Assembly: GCA_009746045.1 (NCBI GenBank) | Contig: RPFO01000115.1 | Span: 400,758 to 463,257 of the forward strand | Origin: Mesostigma viride | Taxonomy: Eukaryota > Streptophyta > Mesostigmatophyceae > Mesostigmatales > Mesostigmataceae | Direction: 5' to 3' | DNA length: 62,500 nt | Shown here: positions 9,345-24,300 of the stretch, in pieces | Numbering within the stretch: position 1 is the first letter of the stretch | Layout of the letters: every line of letters begins with the position of its first letter | The notes under the pieces: generated by a model | The model's input: the letters and a program-made list of their open reading frames with translations, nothing else | Told to the model about the DNA's origin: nothing | Databases searched by the model: none | Position numbers and translations under genes: made by a program

Positions 9345-12300
9345 CTACATCAGCTCTGCTAAAGCGCAGCGGACCCCACCACCGCCCACATCCTCCAACG
9401 TGTCTATCGGGGCGTGGGCAATGCCGGCAAAATTCCTGCGAAATAGGGGAACATGAGCCAGAAGTAGAAACAGCATGCCATACATATTAGGGCCAGTCAG
9501 AGGAGCGAAGAAGAAGGGGAGAGGATGGGGTGGGGTGGGGAGCACATGACCAATTAGTTAAACATATACATATATCCTCATGGGCAAGTAGCTGGGTCTA
9601 GTCCATGCTCATATCACAAAACTTGCCCACATCACCACAGCGCATTCCCAATACTACCGTGCCCGAATCATCACGGAGCAAACACAAGGGGCAGCCCTTG
9701 CATACATGCCCGTACAAGTACGACTGGCAGCTAGTCCCGACACGCGGAGCCAAAACATCCGAGGCCCCATGCCCGGCATGCCCTGCCAAATCACCACCAA
9801 CTGCACTGCAACAACAGCTTGCTGCACTAGCTTGCTGCACTAGCTTGCTGCACTAGCTTGCGGCACTAGCTTGCTGCACTAGCTTGCTGCACTAGCTTGC
9901 GGCACTAGCTTGCTACACTAGTTTGCGGCACTAGCTTGCGGCACTAGCTTGCGGCACTAGCTTGCTGCACTAGCTTGCTGCACTAGCTTGCTGCACTAGC
10001 TTGCTGCAGTAGCTTGCTGCACTAGCTTGCGGCACTAGCTTGCTGCACTAGCTTGCTGCACTAGCTTGCTACACTAGTTTGCGGCACTAGCTTGCAGCAC
10101 TAGCTTGCTGCACTAGCTTGCTGCACTAGCTTGCTGCACTAGCTTGCTGCACTAGCTTGCTGCACTAGCTTGCGGCACTAGTTTGCGGCACTAGCTTGCT
10201 GCACTAGCTTGCTGCACTAGCTTGCCGCAGTAGCTTGCTGCACAAGCTTGCGGCACTAGCTTGCTGCACTAGCTTGCGGCACTAGCTTGCTACACTAGTT
10301 TGCGGCACTAGCTTGCAGCACTAGCTTGCTGCACTAGCTTGCTGCACTAGCTTGCTGCACTAGCTTGCTGCACTAGCTTGCGGCACTAGCTTGCTGCACT
10401 AGCTTGCGGCACTAGCTTGCGGCACTAGCTTGCGGCACTAGCTTGCGGCACTAGCTTGCAGCACTAGCTTGCAGCTTAGCTTAACTTGCGACGGCCGCCT
10501 GCCAGAATCGCTGGATCACCTACCGGTGGATCTGCTTCTTCTGTTCGGGCGTGAACGCGTTGAAGGAGCGCGTGGACATGGCCAGGATGGGCAGTCCTCG
10601 GCCGTCCTCCTGCGAGCCAGGAAATGCACCAGGAAATGGCAAGTTTATACCAGCATACAGTCATTACCGCGATAAGTTGCGACCAACGCCTAAAATTCGG
10701 CGTCGCAACTTAATGCGGTAACCGGAAAGTCTGCGCGCCAGTGGAGCTTGCGTATATTTTCCCGCCTAGCGCCACATAGCGTGTCCACACTTCGCCAAAT
10801 TAATCCTCCTGCGCGGCCAAAAATGGCCTGACACCTATAAATGGAGTCATTCTCGCGTTAAGTTGCGATGGCACCCAGGCTTAATTTGCGGTTGCCGCCC
10901 AAATTTTGGCGTCGCAACTAACGCAGCAACGAAACCTTTAAAATCGCACCTTAACGCGGTAATGACTGTACATCAACGAAACAGCCGGCGCAGTCTTGGC
11001 ATTACTATACTATAGTGACCATGCTGAATCCATGAGACAGCCGGTGCAGCCTTGGCATTACTATACTATAGTGACCATGCTGCATCCATGAGACAGCCGG
11101 TGCAGCCTTGGCATTACTATACTATAGTGACCATGCTGCATCCATGAGACAGCCGGCGCAGTCTTGGCATTACTATACTATAGTGACCATGCTGCATCCA
11201 TGAGACAGCCGGCGCAGTCTTGGCATTACTATACTATAGTGACCATGCTGCATCCATGAGACAGCCGGCGCAGTCTTGGCATTACTATACTATAGTGACC
11301 ATGCTGCATCCATGAGACAGCCGGCGCAGTCTTGGCATTACTATACTAAAGTGACCATGCTGCATCCATGAGACAGCCGGCGCAGGCCTGACATCTGAAA
11401 AATCCGTACCATGAAATCTCCAGCCTTCCTGTATATGTTGATATGCGCACAAAGCAGGGCGCCAATATTACTTGGATAGTAAGGCCATACATGGTCAGAA
11501 CCAAGTCGCCACGACTCCCACAGGTTACCCGCCAACCACGTGGACCTCTCCCTCTTGAAGCCAGCTCCCCCTTCTGAAGCCTCTCGCCCCCGCCTGCTAT
11601 CTGGCTAGCGATGCTTTCTGAAAGCGGAGAGGCAGCTGTGGCATGAGCAACATCGACAGCCGATGCGGTGCCGTGTGGGGTTGTCCAGACCAGCTGGCTG
11701 CTGGCTGGGCAGGCAGCAAATGGGCTACGCGACAGTGTCCGAATGACCTACGTGTGTGACAAAAACGAGAGTGCATGGAAGGGGACGCCATCAACCATGG
11801 ACATGACATAATGCTGCCGCCCACTCATGCACCAATTCCCACACACTATGAACATTGCGGTATGCGATATACAGATGCAGTATGTGAACTAGGAACCTAT
11901 CGGCAATCACATACTCCCAGCCACGCACCAGCTCCAGCACGTTGCCGCAGAGCTGGCCCATCTGCTGGCGCGTGATGTCGATGATCTCCTTGCCCGTCGC
12001 GTTCAGCCTGGTAGGGTGGCGGGGAGGGATTCATGGTGGCGGTCGTGAAGGAATTACAGCGGCGGTGGCGGCGGTGACGATGACGGTGGCAATGACATTT
12101 GCGGGGGTCGTGGCAATGACAATTGCGGGGGTCGTGGCAGCAGTAAACGTGGATCCATACACAATTGGTGAGCTATGCTCATTCTATCTATGACTAACCT
12201 GCTATCTATGACTAACCTGAGCGGAGAATGCAACGCCGTATGGCACAAAAAGAAGAACGCACACACTTTATTTCTGTGGTGGCACCTGTACCCATGCCAC

Positions 12301-15300
12301 CAAAGTGGTTGGCTGGGCAAGGTGGTTGCCAAAAGGTGGGCTTCCATTATAGGGAAGCAGGCTGTTTCTTTTGCCTCCCACCCACCCACCCTGGCAACAG
12401 GGGGTACAGCAGGGGCACAGCTCCTGTGGGCTGGCCCTGCAAATTCACATCGTGTGCTCACCCTAGCATACAGATTGCCATGTATTGACCATCTGGTAGG
12501 CAAGTCTTTGTCGTTCCACCGTACAGAGCTAGCACACAGATGGTAATAAATTCGCTGTTCTGTGGTGATGCATGCAGAGCAAAGGAAGGCCAGAAATGGA
12601 TCGCTAGCTTTGCAGAAAAGCACTGCACACGCGCATCATGCATGCAATGGTCAAGCGATGCCAGCACACGCGTGGGCGAGGACTGAGGCGATGGCAGGCA
12701 GAAGCGTGTGACAACAGAGGCAAGCTGGGCGAGGCGACCCACGCAGCCAAGTGTCAGGGGAAGATTGTAGTGGGTCCAGCAGCACCGAGTCCGCGAGGGG
12801 CTTGCGACAGTGAGGAGGTCGGGAAATGACCGCTTGAGCGGCCATGTGCAGCAGCCCACCCTATGTATGCTGGCCACCGCACAGGTCAGGAAACCAAGAC
12901 GTGTGTGTTAACGCAACAGCTGTTCGCACACAACAGGGGGCTGCCCATCCTGCGCGGACGACATGACCTGCCAATGCGACATGACCGTTGCATCCATCCA
13001 GCCACAGCCCAGCACAGACATATCAATGACTGCTTAGACAATCGACTGCCCGCATATATCCTACCTTGTATCTTTACAAAAGAGCACTCAACAGGGCTCC
13101 TGACCTCCCAACGGGGGTACACATTACCGTACACAGAGAAGCCCGTCATGTCCGCTTGCTTGCCGTGGGCGCCACACACGTGCCACCCGGTGCTTCATTA
13201 ATCAACCTTTGCGCAATCAACCAAGAAATGCAACCCATCCACGCCTGCACCGTGCGGCCCCCTACCTCGCCACCAGGTGCTTCCTGTCCTTTGGATCGTC
13301 GATGCACTCCAGGCACACGATTGCGGCCGACGTGCCCATCCCCATGAGCACGTTCGTGTGGTACACCTGGGGGGAAGGGGGGCGCGGCAGGCAGAGGGGA
13401 GGGCAAGGAGGGCAAGGAGGGCGAGGAGGGCACCGAGGGAAGGAGGGCAAGGAGGGCAAGGAGGGCGAGGAGGGCAAGGAGGGCAAGGAGGGCAATGGGG
13501 GTAGGAAACCAGCCAAAAGGCGAGATGGTTGAGTGGACTGTTGTGCATCCCCGATACAAACCGCGGCTTGACCAATCCTTGTACTTGGTTGCGTAAAACC
13601 TGATACTTCTATTTTAGTGACAGTGCCGGGATCTGGTTGGCCGCGTGCTGCCACTCGTGTCATGAGGCACACATGCAAGTGTGCCTAGGTGTGTGTGTGT
13701 GTGGGGGGGGGCGGGCGGGCGGGCGGGCGGGCGGGCGGGTGGGCCGATGTATGTGTATGCGTAGATACTTGCTGCAACACACACACACACCATCTAATAA
13801 CTGGCTGCAACTCACTGGCACACCCTTGTCGGTGGCGCTGAAGAGAACCAGCTCGTTGTAGCCCATCTTCTCCACCCACTCGCGCGCCAGGTCCTGAAGC
13901 CGAGACGAAGAGAGGAGGAAAGGAAGAAAGGACGAAAGGGAAACAAAAAGGAGGGGAGGAGGGGAGGAGGGGAGGAGGGGAGGAGGGGAGGAGGGGAGGA
14001 GGGGAGGAGGAGGAGGAGGGGAGGAGGGGAGGAGGGGAGGAGGGGAGGAGGGGAGGAGGGGAGGAGGGGAGGAGGGGAGGAGGGGAGGAGGGGAGGAGGG
14101 AGGAGGGGAGGAGGGGAGGAGGGGAGGAGGGGAGGGGAGGAGGGGAGGAGGGGAGGAGGGGAGGAGGGGAGGAGGGGAGGAGGGAGGAGGGGAGGAGGGG
14201 AGGAGGGGAGGAGGGGAGGAGGGAGGAGGGAGGAGGGGAGGAGGAGGGAGGAGGGAGGAGGGGAGGAGGGAGGAGGGGAGAGAGGGAGGAGGGGAGGAGG
14301 GGAGGAGGGGAGGAGGGGAGGAGGGGAGGAGGGGAGGAGGGGAGGAGGGGAGGAGGGGAGGAGGGGAGGAGGGGAGGAGGGGAGGAGGGGAGGAGGGGAG
14401 GAGGGGAGGAGGGGAGGAGGGGAGGAGGGGAGGGGAGGAGGGGAGGAGGGGAGGAGGGGAGGAGGGGAGGAGGAGGAGGGGAGGAGGGGAGGGGGGAGGA
14501 GGGGAGGAGGGGAGGAGGGAGGAGGGGAGGAGGGAGGAGGGGAGGAGGGGAGGAGGGGAGGAGGGGAGGAGGGGAGGAGGGAGGAGGGGAGGAGGGGAGG
14601 AGGGGAGGAGGGAGGAGGGGAGGAGGGGAGGAGGGGAGGAGGGGAGGAGGGGAGGAGGGAGGAGGGGAGGAGGGGAGGAGGGGAGGAGGGGAGGAGGGGA
14701 GGAGGGGAGGAGGGGAGGAGGGGAGGAGGGGAGGAGGGGAGGAGGGGAGGAGGGGAGGAGGGGAGGAGGGGAGGAGGGGAGGAGGGGAGGCGGGAACATG
14801 CCGCATGCACACGGGCATGAATGGGACGAGACCACGAGACCATGCCACCTGGCACATGAAGGGGGCAGCAACTACATGGAACTTGCAGCGACACCACCAA
14901 TGCAAACAAGGTTTGTTTGAATTGATATGAAACAGAACAGGGAGAAATAGATGGCACAGGGCCAAACCAGCCACAGGGGTGAGTGCGATGCTGAACAAAT
15001 AGATGTTGCCTCGTCTACAAGGCCAGTTGCATGCAGGTGTATATGTGCATGTGCATGTGCATGTGCATGTGCATGTGCATGTGCATGTGCATGTGCATGT
15101 GCATGTGCATGTGCATGTGCATGTGCATGTGTATGTGCGTATGTGCGTATGTGCGGCTCTGGGTGCGTACATGTGCCCCTGTGTCTCTTTGTTGGCCGGC
15201 GAAAACATCAATGAGACAACCAGCGCAGGCCAGAAATCGGGAGAATCCGGACCATGGTAGCTCGAGCCTGCCGTTATCTTGTCCGCGTGTTCGAGTCGTT

Positions 15301-18300
15301 CAGGATGATGAAGATGAATGGTGATGGAAATGGAATGGTGGCGAAAACATTGCTATCTCCTCCCGAGATGCCTCGCCACCCACCAGGTGTGAGCGCTGCC
15401 CTTGCCAAACATGAGTATGCCTGTGCCCATCTGTGTCTGTCATCCTCTCTCCCTCTCTCTCACCCTCAGTTTGTGTCTCTCACTCTGTGCTTGTCTCTCT
15501 CTCCCTCTTTACTTTTTGTGTGTGTCTTTCTCCGATTGTGTCTGTGGGTGACTGTGTAGGTCTCTGTGCGTCTGTGTGTGACTATGTGTGCATGTCCCCG
15601 TGCCCTCCTACCACCCACCGGGTGCGCGCGCTGCGACGTGGACACGTAGGCAATGCCGCGCGGGCGGTCCAAGATGAGCGTGCCCGTGCCCTCAAAGTAC
15701 TTGGGATCCGCGGCCTCCTCCGCCTCCGTCAGGTCCAGCAGCTCGCCGTAGTTGCCCAGGCTGGAAGGGAAACGGGCACAAAAGGGTGGGAGGGGGCGAG
15801 CATCAACCGGGCAACCAATCAGAGGCCTCAGACCGGCGACAAGCAAAGGTCAGGAGCGCGGGGAGGCAGCAGGGTGAGTGGGATCAAAGCGAGCGATGGG
15901 TGTGGTAGACAGAGTATATTCAGGGGCGAGAAATGAACGGCCAAAGCCCAAAAGAATGCTTACAAGTGCAGGCCCCTTCTCCTCAATGTACATGCGCAAC
16001 TGGCATGACGGCCAACATCTGTTATGCAGGTGATACAGCTCAGGTCGCAGAAAGCCGCCCCCCCGCCCCACCGGTCACCACCTTTCTTTTGCTAAGTGTA
16101 TCTGCATGTCCTATCTTTGAACGCAAGCTGCTAGCCCGATCCGCGATCCGCTACATATCGTTTGTGCCCTATCTGATGTACTCCGATCCGCTATATATCG
16201 CTTGCGCTCTATCTGATGTACTCCGATCCGCTATATATCGCTTGTGCTCTATCTGATGTACTCCGATCCGCTATCTATCGCTTGTGCCCTATCTGATGTA
16301 CTCCAATCCGCTATATATCACTTGTGCCCCATCTGATGTACTCCAATCCGCTACATATCGTTTGTGCCCTATCTGATGTACTCCAATCCGCTATACATCG
16401 CTTGTGCCCTATCTGCTGCAGTCCAATCCGCTATCTATCGCTTGTGCCCTATCTGATGTACTCCAATCCGCTATCTATCGCTTGTGCCCTATCTGATGTA
16501 CTTCGATCCGCTATATATCGCTTGTGCTCTATCTGATGTACTCCAATCAGTTGTACGCATCTGCTAACGCAATCAGCCGTGCCTGTGTGCTGATCCAATA
16601 AGCTGTGCCTATCTGCTCATCCTGTCTGCTAGTCCTTATCTGCTATCCCTATCTGCTTACCTGTGCAAATAGGAGATGAGGTCGGCACGCCGCTCAAGGC
16701 GCCGGTTCTCCGCCTGGGGGATTCAAGCAGGACAGACACGCATGACACACCGGCATGATGTGCAAGCAGGACGCACATAGACTGAGTTGGGGCCGCATGC
16801 ATGTGCATGAAGCACATGCCACAGTTTAGGAGCAAAGCCATGGGCATGAGGAACAAGAGGTCAAACCACGCACACTGCCACTTGGCCCAAGCACGGGTCG
16901 TGTGGCAGCGGGGTTATACAGGGCTGACTTGGTCATCTATGGATGACTTGGTCGCTAAGGGCTGACCTAGTCATAAAGGGCTGACCTGGTCATAAAGGGC
17001 TGACCTGGTCATAAAGGGCTGACCTAATCATAAAGGGCTGACCTGGTCACAAAGGGCTGACCTGGTCATAAAGGGCTGACCTGGTCACAAAGGGCTGACC
17101 TGGTCATGAAGGGCTGACCTGGTCATAAAGGGCTGACCTGGTAATAAAGGGCTGACCTGGTCACAAAGGGCTGACCTGGTCATAAAGGGCTGACCTGGTC
17201 ATAAAGGGCTGACCTGGTCATAAAGGGCTGACCTGGTCATAAAGGGCTGACCTGGTCATAAAGGGCTGACCTGGTCACAAAGGGCTGACCTGGTCATAAA
17301 GGGCTGACCTGGTCATAAAGGGCTGACCTGGTCACAAAGGGCTGACCTGGTCACAAAGGGCTGACCTGGTCATAAAGGGCTGACCTGGTCATAAAGGGCT
17401 GACCTGGTCACAAAGGGCTGACCTGGTCACAAAGGGCTGACCTGGTCACAAAGGGCTGACCCAAACAGCTGATAAACAGAGACAGCAGAAACACTCCAGG
17501 GAGCAACTACGCAGGTATGGCCCCTGGCCGCATGATGATCCAGGGTTGATGGGCTGTACAGGGGGGCACTGATTGCGGCAGTCACACTGATGCGGGTACA
17601 TGGCACGATTGCGGTCGTCTAGCGAAAAAAGGCCGTAAGAGCGGTAGGGAGGGAGGGTAGGTCGCCGAGACGATACCATGCACCATGCAGGAGAAGACCT
17701 TACTGTTTTACTGCATAGTCTATTCGGGCTTTACCTACGTACTAGCGCTACGCTCCCAAAATAATGCAACACTCCCATAATAATGCCATGCACCCATAAT
17801 GATGCCATGCACCCATAATGATGCTTCAACACTCCCATGGCTCCTCCTCACAAGCAGTTTAGAGGATCTTGACAAACCAAGCATACAAAACGGAAAGAAA
17901 GGACAACTGCAGTGATTCCGCAGAAATCGCTCGTAACGTCGACAGCTAGGTCATGCGAGCGAGTCACTGTTCTTGGCGACAAACCTTCATGGGGTACAAG
18001 ACGAGGCGCCCCTGGCCGTCCCTCAGATTGCCCTCCCCAACGTGTGTGCTGCCGCGTTGCCGTGGTGGGAATACACGAACAACAGGGGCAGCGATGCCCC
18101 ATGATCGCCGTGGGGTGGTGGGGAAAAGCAGGGATTGCAGTGGCGAACAACAGGCGCAGACATCCAACAAATTAAGGGCACCAGACATCAGACATAGGCA
18201 GACATAGGGGACATGACATGCATGGGGTTGTGTTAGGTACACAGATATTAATTAAGGGCAACAAATTAGTTAAGGGCACCAGACATCAGACATGGGGGAC

Positions 18301-21300
18301 ATGACTGCATGGGGTGTGTTTAGTGCACAGAATGACCCAAGCATGCCAACCCTGCCATGAAAGGGGACGTCACACACCGTGCCAGGCAAACAGTAAGAGC
18401 CATGCTTAGTATTAGCCTTCTGAGGTACCACCGGCAAAGGCCCCACAGATGTGGGCGGCCGCGATGCTCCAGCCAAATGTGGAATGTCATCGGAGCACGC
18501 GGCTATTGCAGCACACTGCAGACGGAATACCTGAACCAGTTGTTGGGGAAGCAGGCGTCCGGCGTCCCGTGGTGATCCTCGTAACTGAACAGGTGCACCT
18601 GCAACAATAAAAGTGCGGTTCCAGTAAAACAATAACAAGTCATTCAAGACGCAACGAGTCATTCAACTCGTACAACAGACAGGGATTGTAGACACAGCAA
18701 CTGCCGCAATGCAGCAGCTGACAACAGGCCACTGGATTTGAAACGTGAAGCTGTGTAGTCAGATTTGCAAACAAAGGGAGCAGCCCTCTCCCCTGAACGC
18801 ATGAACCGTGGCCATTGGCATAAGACAGCGCCCAAGACAACGCTGCAAAGGCACCCATCTCTGGGACATGACAGGAGTCTTGTCACGCCGCTTTCCCACA
18901 AAAACGCCACCACATCTCCCACGCGCACGTCTCTACCCTCGCGGACGCAACCCATCCCCGCAAAAGGAGAGCAAACATGCTGCCCGGGCCCACCTGCATG
19001 CTATCCTACAAACACTCTGGCAAGAATCCCGCGAGGCAACGCCCGCCCCGTTTGTGTACTTGCTACGGGGGGACATACTAGAAAGAGAATTTTCTTCTCG
19101 TAAGCTATTGCTTCTAGGTAGGACTTAAAGAAACAGACTTTGCTTACAATCAACCCTGTTCCCGCATGTGAACACGGTGGTGGGGCATCTCTCAAGGGAT
19201 GCACAGACCAACGGAAAGGCACTCGCAACCAGCTTCCCGCTCATACACCAAAAAAAGGCTGCCAACCTAACTATTGTAACAAAAAGACGACACCAAGCTT
19301 GCGGGCCATGACGCACGACATGAAAGCGGCCAAACATGCATGAAGATACTCCACGAGAATCTCCAAACTGTTGAAGCCTCCGCGCTCACTCCGTGACCAC
19401 AACACGACCACCCCCACGGTGGGCCACCTCGGAGGGCCGCCTCACCTGCACGCCAAACCGCTCGGAGAGCACCTCGTACAGTCCTGCGTACTCCCCCAAC
19501 ACCTTTTGGCGCAGCGCCTGGCGCGCCAGGTTGAGCTTTGTGTTCATGAACGCGTTGTCCTGCGCGGTGAGGCTGTTGGACTCAAACGCGGTCGGCGCCA
19601 GCATCAGCACCTGCCAGGTGGCGTCGTGTTAGGCCACGTTGTGCACCCGCATGGGGGCGGAAAATGCCAGAGAGAGAATGTCAGAGACATAGGACAGACC
19701 CATGCCGGTAATACAAGGGCTGCTGCCAAATAGGGAACCGACGTGCCCATGGACTCATTTAAATAGGCCCCGAAGGCTTCAAGGATCCCCAAAGGCCATA
19801 GTTGCTGGCATCTTAAACAAAAAAATCAGGCTTCAGACAAACAGGGGTGGCAGCTGGCAGAAGTAACGAACCTCGTTCGTGGACTGGCGCACTTCGGAGA
19901 CGAGAGGTTTTCCCGAAGAAAAGAACTTGCTGTCGGGTGCCAGGTGGACGCGCACGCCTGCAGGGTGGCAGCAGAGTGGGGATGAAGATTGGGACAGCCA
20001 CCTGCCACAAGTGAGCTGCATACCAAAGCTAACACAAGGAAACAACAAACCAAAGTTACCACAAATAGGGAACAAACCAAAATTACCACAAATCAACAAC
20101 AAACCGAGCCCCCATTGCAAACGAAACAAGAACACATTAGTGAGGGGGCGGGCACGGGAATGCCGGTTCCCCACTTTCCTGCCCGCCACCCAGTGTACCT
20201 CCCTGATGGGCCTTTTGCCTGCCATGCACCTTGCGGGTCAAACTGGCCCTGCCATGCAACCTGCCAAGAACCTTACGGGCCAAACTGGTCCTATAGTAGC
20301 TGGGGGTTTAAGGCAGAGACTAGAGGTAGATTCAGGGAAACAGCACCTGGGGCACCCCACACATGATGCTCCACATGCATCCAAGACATGATGCTCCCCG
20401 AAAAATCCGCCAGTGCCTCTAAGTGTCCCTTTACCTTCCCTTCTCTTCCCCACAAGCGAGGAAACCGATGCGGATGTGGGCACCGAGAAAGCAAACCAAG
20501 ATCTGTGATTGGTTTTCATATAGCCGACAAACACTTAACACAGATACAACAAAGGCATGCTCAAGCTTTCATGGCCACAGGCGACGGAGATTCTCAGAGT
20601 GAGCTAGCACGCCGTATTAGAACGCAAATACACCGTACGGGGGGGGGGGGCGCACGAACGTATTATAAATACGCCGTATCACATTCTTAACGCAAATACG
20701 CCGTGTAATACGTATTTTCGCTTTTTTTTTTTTTTAACGAAGCTTCAGAATTCGGCGCCAGACCTAGTTTTGGAGTAGCTCACCTAGGCAGGTACGCAGC
20801 CTAAACCGTACTTGGGGAGTACGGGCCTACGGTTGGTCCCGCTTGTCATCTCTGCCAGTTCACGGAGCTGTTCACGGCGTGGGTAAACCTTGGCAAAAAT
20901 GAGACCGACTTCGCATAAATTTTGACGTCCCAGGCCATGGAGGTGCGGAAAACTGACTGGTACATATGAGAGCATGGCTTGACATGTGCAACTGCAATTC
21001 TGCAGGCATGATCCATAGGTCCTAAAAAGCTTATAACCTTGGCCAGGCAACGTCTGGATGGGTGCAGATATGTCATGGCCTTCTGCTCGGTGCAGCAACC
21101 TCGTTTGATCAGCGACCAGGTCGGTCCCTGTGCATGTGCTAACTGTTGTTAGGCGGGAAATATAACCATACATTTGTACGCGGATAGATGTGTCAAGTTG
21201 TTGCTGACATGATGAATTTACGACGACGGCCAGGAAAGGCTCGCAGCTACGTCTATGAGCTGGGCATGCGGCTAGCTCCAGCAAGGAAGGTACAGGTAAT

Positions 21301-24300
21301 TCAGTAATCTGCGGTTTTGATCTGGTATGTGGTACCCTGTTCACGCGTTGATTGTATACTGTATCAAGTTTCTGGGTCGATTTTAAAGTAATCGTAAACC
21401 TAACATTTATAAATCAATGGTTGCCATAAGGAATGAGTTCAATTAGCAATCTGTATAGCATGCCGGCAGTGGATGAGTATCACACTTCATACAATGAGAC
21501 AACCAAGTGAGTGTCAAAGGCTATGTGCATTGCACTTACGCCACGTCAAGATTGAGGCATTAGTTAGCGTGTTTGAGAGGCACACCCATGGGATAAACAC
21601 CTTATAATATGGCGAGAGACTTGCCAGCAGGAATAGCGGCTCGCAAATGCCCTTTTTGAGTTTTTGAGCTTTTGGCGCACAATACGCTTATGAGTAACGC
21701 GTATAATACGCAATATGGCAACATGCCGAGGTTTTGCCGTATTGCCGTACTAACTCACACGGGTCAGAATCTCCAGATTTTCATGCCTGCGCGGGCTGTC
21801 TCTAGATACTTGCAAACCATGTATAGAAATGCTCCGTCAAGTCCGGTGTTTTTTGCAACGTCACCCACATCTGTTCAGTGCTGCCCCTTGGCACAAGCTC
21901 TACAAACAGGTCGTGGACCGGCTGGATCGCGCAGTATCTCCGCACATCTGAACCCTGTGATGCCAGATCTCCTTTGCGGCCGTTCCGAGCTTGGCACGGG
22001 ATTCGCTGTCCACATCGTCGCGTCGCTGCAGCAACACGATGTTTTCTGGCATACGTGGGCTTTTGGTTCCCGCCGCACATTTGAAAGTGCTGTCGTCCGG
22101 CTTTTTGTCTTTGCACCGTGTGCAGTTCTTGGACGTTTGGAATCATGGCATGGCTAACGTAATGACTGACTAGCTAGACATTTTCAGTGGTTTTCCATTT
22201 GCGGGTATTTCCTCGTAAATGGTGGGAGAGCGACCTCTGCAATGGTGCTCACCACTAGACACTCCCGGCCAGTTAGGCTCGAAACACACGCCCTGATCAA
22301 GCAAGCTGTTTCCGGCCCCACCGTCTAGGTCATATAGTCGCTCTACACGTAAGCCAGCCATAATTTCAATGCACAAGGCTACACATTTCCATCTCCATTC
22401 ATATTCATCATCCTGAACGACTCGAACACGCGGACAAGATAACGGCAGGCTCGAGCTACCATGGTCCGGATTCTCCCAATTTCTGGCCTGCGCTGGTTGT
22501 CTCATTGATAGAAAGTGCACCTACATCCTCTCACAGGGCACCCTTGTCGTCGAGAGAGTGCACCACCCACAACACCAAGCAACTCCGCCACCCTACCATG
22601 GACTGCCACTCCAACATGGACTGAACCACCCCTGCACAGAAACGCACCCTCGTCGTTGAGGAAGCGCAGCAGGTCGTGTCCCTGGCAGGAGAGCACAAAC
22701 TCGCCCGTGTACTCGTCCAGGATGTATTCGTCCACCAGCTTGCTGCGCAGATGGGGGGAAAGGGGAAGAGTAGGAAGAAAGAGGGGAGGCTAAGTAGTGC
22801 GTGTAGGTGTTGTTGAGAGTGTTGGTGTGCTGGCGTGTTTGTGTATTAACGTTGCTGCGTGGCAACATAATCAATCATGTAGAATCAGAGCTCCAATCAT
22901 ACGCTCCGATTCTACACGGTTATACCCGTGGGTCCGGGTAATGCATAACACGGTACTCGTTGGCTCTCATATGCTGGACATTTCAGACTACTAAAACAAT
23001 AGGACGAACCGTTGTGTGTAATACGCAACCATACGCCGAATAATGGAACACTGCGTCTGTGAGAGAGAAAGGGGCGGGGGGGGGAGACCATGCATGCCCG
23101 GCGTCGGGAGAGAGAGACGATGTTGGTACCAACAACATACCCCATACATCAAAACATAGGTCACCCCTGCTAGCCAAGCAGCCAAAACCACCAACAAGTG
23201 GTCAGACTCCACAGTACCATCACAAGCGAAGGGTCGCATCAAATAGTTCCAGCAGGATGGTGATGGGGGGGGGGGGGGGGGGATGGAGGGGGGGGGGGCT
23301 CACCGCTGTGCCGGCTCGTTGGTGACAGCGGCGGGAATCAGCACGTCGCGGTTGCTTAGTGAGCGCAGGACCTGGTTGCATGCGTCAGTAAGCACCACAT
23401 GCAAACATGCGAACATATACACGCACCCACATGCATACGTGCACAAACAACACGCATGCGCACACTCACCCATACACCCATGCACGCACACACACATACA
23501 GACACATACCAAGGTGTAAGCTCAATGCACAATCAGGAATGTCCCCACGTGTGCTATCCTCCGCAGGGCTAGGCATGCCATAGCCCTGCGAAATCATGCA
23601 AGATGTCCTGTGTTCGAATTGAGCATGGTTCTAAAATTTAACTATCATCCCATGCACACACTAACCTGATGTACCTATCACGACAATGCAACATGCCTTG
23701 GATAGCCTGCCTGTTCGGCCATCCACCGCGACTGGTCACGAGAACAAAGGAGAGATGCGCAAACAGACATTGAAATCACGCGCGAAAAACTCTAGCGCAC
23801 GATCAGGGACCTGAACCTTGGGAAAGGAGCTTGCTCATAAAACCTTGACCGTGTGTGTCCGATCCCACCAGCAAAAGCAGCTAACCATTTCTTCAACAGC
23901 CACCTTGCCCCCACCCCCTGCAATAGAGACCTTCTCGGATCGACCTGTGCAAGACCGTTCATTTTCCGTCCATGCGCCAGGGCATGCACCCTATGGGCAT
24001 CTCACTCCGCAAGGGATGATGGGCGGATGACAAAATCAAAACGCTATAAAATGATCCCGTTTGCTTCGCGCGAGAGCCATCGAGAATGGCGCTGCCTGCT
24101 GTCGTCGATCAGTATGCCCTTAAATACTCAGAAGCTGCAAGACAGCTATGTCACGTACCGGAAACCGCTCTCACCTGCGATACCGATGTGAAGCGCTCGG
24201 CGCAGGAGGGAGAAAACATGTCCCTGATAAGACCAAGCCTTTGCGCCCCTGAAGACAGCAAAGCCCGACGGTAAATACGCCGATAGAAGGCAAGTTTGAT

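Noticed and set aside
9812-10474. Regular 13-base repeats as a possible CRISPR or origin iteron array
   Set aside because: No spacers, intronic position, and variant pattern typical of a minisatellite.
13660-15211. Minus-strand ORFs of 381-508 residues rich in Pro, Leu and Ser
   Set aside because: They run through the (TCCTCCCC)n array in all three frames at once, and flanking real exons (13893-13816, 13366-13266) explain the coding signal.
16920-17465. Homogeneous short direct repeats resembling a CRISPR array
   Set aside because: Units are contiguous with no unique spacers, there are no cas genes, and the context is a eukaryotic intron.
20784-22157. A 186-residue minus ORF (20784-21344) and a 161-residue plus ORF (21672-22157)
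   Set aside because: No domain recognised; both lie in the large CtlX intron and the candidate TIR element. A CxxC pair on minus near 22120 is too weak alone.
22502-22735. Minus ORF ending at 22502 as the C-terminus of a separate short gene
   Set aside because: Exon 22742-22648 has a good donor and its phase fits exon 19957-19872; the extension runs into a family B retroposon.
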